64,000 bases of DNA from Coturnix japonica (taxonomy: Eukaryota; Chordata; Aves; Galliformes; Phasianidae), in NCBI RefSeq assembly GCF_001577835.2, contig NC_029529.1, positions 12,163,380-12,227,379 of the forward strand. Direction: 5' to 3'. Position 1 is the stretch's first letter, and the number at the start of each line of letters is the position of its first letter. Shown piece after piece: positions 58,649 through 64,000 of the stretch. The translations under genes and the position numbers were made by a program. Below the pieces are notes generated by a model. The model made no database searches, was not told where the DNA came from, and was given only the letters and a program-made list of their open reading frames with translations.

Positions 58649-61458
58649 CTGGGGAAGGGGAGAGGAAAGGCGTTAATGTCACTGAAGCTACCTGTGCTGG
58701 GGATGCAAGGGGTGGGGGGCTCCCAGGGGCAGCAGAGCAGCACCACAGCACAGCAGCAGAGGCCGAGCAGCGCTGCAGCTCCAGGGTCAGCCCCATAGGG
58801 CTGCAGCAGCGGCACAAAGCTGAGCCCCTGCCCAGCACCAGCACCACTGCACGCTGCCAGAACCATCGCTGCTGTTCTCTGGGGTCCTGAGCAGCCTCGC
58901 TCACCAAATACCTCTTAAAGCACAGTCACATAAAGAGAAGGGACTTCTCAGAAACGAGAGCTCTCGCTCTTTCCTTACGCTAATTAAATAAACCACGAGC
59001 AGCTAACAGTTCTTTTCCTGATACATTTTAAACACAGACATCTTCAATTCATTAACTCTGGTTATTGATTTATTTTTCAGCTTATGAATTGCTGTTGCTC
59101 GGGACGGGGTGGAGACAGCTTTCTGGAGCAGGCGCTCGTCTCCACCATCAGCGCCGGGAAAGAGCCGGTCAGCCCTTCCAGGGTCATTCCTCACATTCTT
59201 GGGAAGAAACACTACTTTGATGTAAAGGATGAGATTTGCCTTTAAAGAAACCCCAGCAGAAATGCAAACCCCAGCGTTCCCCCTCGGAGCAATGCAGGGA
59301 AGGCACGGGGTGAGAAGGACCCACGGGAGCACTGGGAGTGGAGCTGCTGCGGATGCAGCCTCACTGTCACAGCTGGGAGGAGTGATGCTCGGTGCCCATC
59401 ACTGCTCTTGAGGGGTCTGGGAGCTGTGGGACCTGCCTGGAACACACTCCCACTGGCTCTGCACAGCCGGTACTTCAGCCTGCATCCTCTCCCAGACCGA
59501 CAGTGCGGCCGAGGGGTGCGGATGGGTATAAGGAGAGCAGGGAGAGGTGCCAGAGGGCTCCAAGCAGAGGCACGGGGCAGCTGGGGAGCGGGAGAGCAGG
59601 GACACTGCAGGAAGCAGGATGTGGGCGTGCAGGGATGCTGCTGGCACTGGGGGAATGGTGTCCGTGGAGGGCGGGAGGGGACAGGTGACCACATGTGCTG
59701 AGGCCACCAGACCCAACAGCTCCAGCAGAGACTTCAATTTCCTTTTCTATTTAGAAATCCAGGAGCACATTACAGTATCATCTAGCTATTTATACAGCAC
59801 TGCTTTACATAAACGGTGCTGCAGAAGAAAGAATGAATCATACCTGCTCTGCCCCGGCTGCGTGCACACCATGTCCAAGCCTTTCTGCCCCCTCCCCTCA
59901 CCCCAGGCTCCATGCTGGGTGCACCCTCAGCCCCCTGAGCTCCAGTTCTGGGATACTGCTGGGTCTGTGCCCAGCTCTGAGGTGACACCGGCACAGCAGG
60001 GATGCTGCTGTCACACACATCCACTCCCCAGGTGCTTTCCAAACACAGATGCCCCTTGTCCTTTGATCCATATTAGGGTAATGACAGGGAAACTGAGGCA
60101 CAGAGGCCACACAGTGAGGCCAGCTTGCCTTTGGCTGTCAGCCCCATCTCCTTACAGGCTGCACCAGCCAGCAAGGTGTGTGTGTGTCTCCTCCCAGCAG
60201 CACTGGTACCATCCTGGCCCCAGCTCTTGCCAAACCAGCCACCAGCGAGGGACATTCAGGGAGAGCCATCAATTGAAACATCAACTGCAGCGATGGGGAG
60301 AGCCGTCTCCTGACAACCAGAAGAGGTTGTTCAGCTACTGTGCTGTATCATAAATCACACCTCTCTGACTTGCCATCTGTCAGCCAGATTACACATGTTC
60401 AGAGTCCCATGTCAGCGTTTAAGTCCGAACACAGCATCTTTTTCCCAGAAACAATTATCAGCCCTGGAGATTCCTGCAGCAACACCACCGAGCTACGGCT
60501 CATCCCTTCCCTTACAACACTGCAGTGGAGCAGGCTGGCAGTGAAGGCAATGGGGATGTGGGGGGGAGGGTGGAGGGGCGGAGGGGAAATGCAGCTACCC
60601 CCCTCCCCATGAAATCACAGCTTGGTGCACGTGAAGGCCATGCACCGACAGCACCTCTTGGCAGCAGCTCCTGTGCCTGCTCTGTCCTCAGCCTGCAGGG
60701 ACATCACAGAAAGGTGACAAGGCACCCAGGGCACCTGCACCCACTAGGAGAGCCATATCAGCTGGCACCAGCAGCACCCCCTGCCCCCAGCCCCTCACCA
60801 GCCCCCTGCATGAGGGCTTGAGGCAGCAGTGAAGGAGACATCTTAGCCAGGGCAGGAGCAGCTCCCACCTGTTGCGCTCGCTGGCCCAAGACACAGCACG
60901 TGTTTGGACGTGGAGGCAAATCGACCCCACTCCTGCAAGGCAGCCAGCATCCCCCCGAGCAGGCAAGGCTGAGCCAGGCACCAGGACGGGCACGAGGTGG
61001 CTGTAGGCACATTGCAGCACCCGACGAGCAGCGCTTTTTGCTGTGCCTCCCCCTGGAACGGTCCCCGCACAACCAGCTTAGGGCTCATCCCCCGTGCTGG
61101 GGAAGGGACAGAGGGCAGGAGCCGGCACAGCTCCCGCGCCCCTCAGAAGAGCAGCCGGGCTCCTGGAAGAGCTCTATTGGCACGGGTGCGTTCAGAATAA
61201 AAAAGGAGAGAGCAAGAAGCACCTCCCGAGCAGGGACAAGTTTTCCGAGGCAGCACGCACGGCCCCACGGCTGCACGCGCGCAGCCCCCAGCGAGCGTCA
61301 AACACGAGCACGGCCCCGGCAGCCCCCATCCCGCCCGCAGCCCCGCGCTCCTCGGGCACGATCGAGCGCGTCCCCAAAGCAGCAGCCACGGATAAAACCG
61401 ACGGGCCACGCGCGGAGCCGCCCCGGGAGGATGCGATGCCCGCAGGATGCGCACTCAC
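58649..61458. other. Upstream intron or flank of ANKFN1-like; no further exon confirmed
   Basis: No upstream coding exon could be fixed. Segment 58960-59260 is A/T-rich and unique, with GCTAATTAAATAAA near 58979. A MIR/L2-type core lies at 60066-60130. The rest is unremarkable. Confidence 0.45.
60066..60130 (+). repeat. Ancient MIR/L2-type repeat core
   Basis: ACAGGGAAACTGAGGCACAG and 'AGGCCACACAGTGAGGCCAG' follow the widespread amniote MIR/L2-like 3' core. Short and decayed; exact family not assignable by eye. Confidence 0.5.
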
Positions 61459-61745
61459 CTGCACCGCTCCTCCGCCTTCCCCTCGCGCTCTGCCAGCAGC
61501 CAGCAGCGCTCACCCGCGCACAGCTCCCCGGCAGCGTGCCCATCCCCAGCCCCATCCCCAGCCCCAGCCCCAGCCCCAGCCCCAGCCCCATCCTCAGCTC
61601 CATCCCCATCCCCGCTCCGCACAGTGCCGCACACACGCTCCCATCCTGGCCGGGAGCGCAGCCCCGCTGCCCCGCTCCCAGCTGCCACCTCCGCCTCCCT
61701 CACCCATCACCTCGGGTTCCTGCTGCTCCCCGCTCCGCTCTGCTC
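61459..61745 (-). promoter_or_regulatory. CpG-rich probable promoter / 5' exon of ANKFN1-like
   Basis: CpG-dense DNA upstream of exon a, ending in a consensus minus-strand donor GTGCAG|GTGAGT (exon edge 61459). If spliced to exon a the codon phase fits (AG plus G), but that frame has no ATG in this exon. It would therefore be 5' UTR or need another exon. Promoter role inferred from composition and donor. Confidence 0.35.
61541..61613. repeat. (CCCCAG)n / (CCCCAT)n minisatellite
   Basis: About a dozen hexamer units CCCCAG with CCCCAT interspersed, inside the CpG-rich patch. Within the possible 5' exon it would sit in the transcribed leader. Confidence 0.9.
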
Positions 61746-61960
61746 TTTTTTTTTCTTTTCTTTTCTTTCTTTGCTATTTTTTTCCCTTTTTCTTTCTTTT
61801 TTTTTTCTTTTCTTTTTTCTTTTCTTTCTTTCTTTTTTTTTTTTTTTTTTTTTTNTCTTTTTCTTTTCTTTTCTTTTCTTTCTTTGCTATTTTTTTTTCT
61901 TTTTCTTTCTTTTTTTTTTCTTTTCTTTTTTCTTTTCTTTTTTTTTTTTTTTTTCCTTTT
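61745..61960. repeat. Poly-pyrimidine (CTTTT)n tract with an N and duplicated halves
   Basis: T/C-only sequence. A segment around TCTTTGCTATTTTTTT occurs on both sides of the N at 61855, offset by 113 bp and nearly identical for about 75 bp. This looks like two contig ends joined without merging their overlap. Confidence 0.85.
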
Positions 61961-61972
61961 CCTCCCAATCTT

Positions 61973-61986
61973 GTTTCTATAGAAAC
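61973..61986. promoter_or_regulatory. RFX X-box-like palindrome GTTTCTATAGAAAC
   Basis: A perfect 14-bp palindrome of the shape GTTNCN-AT-NGNAAC recognised by RFX factors, about 230 bp upstream of the CpG-rich probable ANKFN1-like promoter. A motif match only. Confidence 0.35.
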
Positions 61987-62565
61987 GAGATTAGCAGAGG
62001 GGGAAATAAAACAGCCCCATGTGACTCAGATTCCAACACTGAAGAATCTCCTGGTCGCGCCTGTCGGCTCTTTACATAACAGGGAGCCTGCGCGGCTGGG
62101 CACAGGGACTGGGCACGGGGAGGGGGCCCAGGATAACCACACACTAACCACACACGCTCCAATGCCACGACGTGCCCTGAGCCTCGTGCCCCCAGAGGCC
62201 CTGTTCCTTACAGGCCCTGCTTTGCCACCCTCTTCCATCAGCAGCAGAAGGGGCAGAGGCACTGAGAGCGGCCCCAGCTCTCACCAAACCCCCCGCACAG
62301 TTTGGGGCAGGTGACCCAGGAGCCCCTCACGTTGCTGGGCTGTGCTGGTGGCTCAGGGAATGGCTTCGGTCAGCGGCCCCCAATGGTGGCGGCCTCACAG
62401 GTGACAAATGCCCACAGGACGTCCTGAGCCCCCAGTGCTGCACTCACACGCTATGGGTGGGCAGCTGGGTGGGATGCTCAGAGCCTCAGGGACAGACACT
62501 CACTGTTCCACGGCTCCTTCCAGCCCCACATCCCCCATCCCGGTCCCTCCATGCTCCCCTGGTGG

Positions 62566-62603
62566 TGCTGACTCAGCCATGATTAACATGATTAACGTGA
62601 TTA
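62566..62603. promoter_or_regulatory. MARE/AP-1 site next to three GATTA(AC) repeats
   Basis: TGCTGACTCAGCC (12 of 13 bases of the MARF/MARE consensus) at 62566-62578. It is followed by GATTAAC, GATTAAC and GATTA at an exact 9-bp spacing (62581, 62590, 62599). A compact cluster of bZIP and homeodomain/HNF1-type half-sites. Function inferred. Confidence 0.4.
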
Positions 62604-63318
62604 GTGTGAGGCCCCATGGCACTGCAGCCTTGGGGCCACCCATAGACTGCTCACCCCCAGGCACGTGGGAAGGAGCAGCCAGACCGCGGATGGACAAGGC
62701 TCCATGGTGAGATCCTGTTTAAAGGATGATTATGGGGCAGCAAAAAGTTCCTGCAGCAGCACAGCTTTGATACTGGCAGCTAATTATAGCGAGCATTATT
62801 GGGATGCGTGACAAGCAGTGACCCGGGGGATGCTGCCTATTTTTGACCCACAACACCAGGTGGGCAGGTGGCCCAAAGGGTGAGAGGAGAAGGGAAGCGT
62901 GGGGAGAAGGACGGAGATACCTTCCGTGCGTGGTCAGATGAGCAGAGCAGCTGCTTCCGAGCGTGGGTTTGAGATGTGAGATGTCAGTGGTGAAGGCTGG
63001 GAAGTGAATTGACACATCCTGCAGTGCAGCCCCCCATTGCCTGCTCACTCCCCTCCCAGTGTTATGGTCCTTTGGGTGCATCCCCTGACCCAGCTGTCCC
63101 CCAGGCTGACTGTGCTGGAGCCATGATAAAGCCAAGAAACCCAACACCCATCCTTTGCCTTTCACAGTGCCCATCCCTGCTGGCCTCTATGGGACCCAGC
63201 ACCAAGCTGGTTGCTGTGCATAAGAAGTGTCAGTCCTTGGAACTGGGTGGCATTTTCAGAACTTTTTCTTGTTTTCTCCGAGTTTTGTTGAACTTACAGC
63301 TTTTGCTGCAAAGGATTT

Positions 63319-63440
63319 GATGCAAATCCAAGCAGAAGGGACCGCCTTGTGAGTCCTAAATTAAAACGTCCCTTTGTTTTGGCTTTCAAACACTGTATTT
63401 TAATGTCCATCCACACTCGGAATGGAAGGTAAATTTGCAT
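63319..63440. promoter_or_regulatory. Candidate POU/SOX motif cluster
   Basis: Octamer ATGCAAAT at 63320-63327 (inside the inverted repeat GGATTTG-ATG-CAAATCC), a SOX-type CCTTTGTTTT near 63371, and a reverse octamer ATTTGCAT at 63433-63440. The DNA is A/T-rich and unique. Motif matches only. Confidence 0.35.
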
Positions 63441-64000
63441 GTCGTTCCCCTACGAATCCTTTGCCAAAGCAGTGATTTGGTTCATTTGTATTCCCCGGCG
63501 ACAGCAGCTCTGCCCTCGGAGCAGCAGCTGTCTGCCCGCAGAGCAGTGGGGCTGGGCATGCTGGGGATGGTGAGTACAGACAGCCCCAAACACAACTTGA
63601 TGGGGTGGGTGGGCTGTCTTCAGCTGGCCTTGGACTGCCTGGGTCTGCCTTACAGGCCCCAAAAGAGCAGCTCCAAGCAGCACTGTGGGCTCAGGCTGGG
63701 GCCTCCAGGCACAGGCCAGTCCCATCGAGATCCCTCTTGGTGCTGTGAAGCAGCTAAAAGAAACCGGAGCATAGATCTGATCCTGCCATGTAACAGACAG
63801 CTGGCAGCACCATCTCAGGGGTGTGCAACGATGTACTTCACCCTCAAAATCAACCACATCAAAACCAGGCTCCAGTCAACTGCAGAGAAGATAATACAGG
63901 TAGAAACTGCCTTCCTTGGGTCCAATCCTTGCCATTTGGCTTGTTTTTCATGTTTCTGCTATTTCACCCTATGGGAAGCAATGCTGGGCTGTGCAGGGCA

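Larger units (their letters stand above)
61987..64000. other. Flank upstream of ANKFN1-like; no gene recognised
   Basis: No coding exon with domain support. Regulatory-type motif groups lie at 62566-62603 and 63319-63440. A possible upstream ANKFN1-like exon could still be here or beyond the window edge. Confidence 0.4.

Noticed and set aside
58516-58866. Exon a extended upstream to an ATG at 58864-58866 without splicing
   Set aside because: A strong pyrimidine tract and AG directly precede 58648 and the extension has no family similarity; splicing is likelier.
60900-62314. Long plus-strand frames of 360 and 406 aa
   Set aside because: Open only because of the CpG-rich patch plus a poly-pyrimidine tract encoding Phe/Ser/Leu runs, and they cross a probable assembly fault.
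62719-63174. Minus-strand frame ending at a possible GTATCT donor with phase fitting exon a
   Set aside because: Weak donor, no recognisable protein content, and the phase fits by chance one time in three.
1-64000. CRISPR arrays, tRNA or rRNA genes, bacterial-type operons
   Set aside because: No repeat-spacer pattern, no cloverleaf or rRNA sequence; all context is vertebrate.

Overview
The window reads as a GC-rich, gene-sparse piece of an avian genome, probably a microchromosome. The reasons are several 3'-truncated CR1 LINE fragments (one with the CR1-type 3' terminal repeat), short GT-AG introns, many CpG-rich patches and abundant simple repeats. I cannot name the species. No bacterial, phage, CRISPR or operon-like structure is present, and most open frames are GC-driven shadows.

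Two protein-coding genes are supported, both on the minus strand. (1) A single-exon noggin gene (CDS 8870-9493, 207 aa). It has a signal peptide, a BMP-binding clip segment, a basic patch and nine C-terminal cysteines of the noggin knot. Sequence character and the neighbouring gene point to NOG2, the noggin paralogue kept in fish, amphibians and birds but missing in mammals. A TATA box (10035-10041), a GGA-repeat 5' UTR and a poly(A) signal (7843-7848) frame it. (2) A 19-exon gene (58648 down to 36678, about 1154 residues visible) with ankyrin, fibronectin-III, a conserved central region and a C-terminal Ras-association-like domain. This is an ANKFN1 (Nmf9 / wide awake) homologue. Its true start lies upstream of the first exon I can define.

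The order ANKFN1-like then NOG2 on one strand mirrors ANKFN1 then NOG on human chromosome 17. The window is therefore best read as the ohnologous partner block from early vertebrate genome duplication: the ancestral ANKFN1 paralogue (ANKFN1-like) beside NOG2, a pair that mammals have largely lost.

Layout: 1-7.8 kb, intergenic downstream of NOG2, with an antisense CR1 and a degenerate CCCTAA-like tract. 7.8-10.1 kb, NOG2 and its CpG island. 10.1-36 kb, intergenic DNA with a GGAGAA array, two CR1 pieces, a long palindrome, AT-rich possible enhancers and a candidate solo LTR. 36.7-46.5 kb, exons 2-19 of ANKFN1-like, with two CR1 fragments in introns. 46.5-58.5 kb, a large intron with a CpG island and a CCCTAA/CCATAA array. 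58.5-64 kb, the first visible exon, a CpG-rich probable promoter, a mis-assembled pyrimidine tract and clustered regulatory-type motifs.

I found no wholly new system. The most distinctive items are the paralogous gene pair, the roughly 165-bp palindrome at 30514-30678, and the variant interstitial telomeric array in the large intron.
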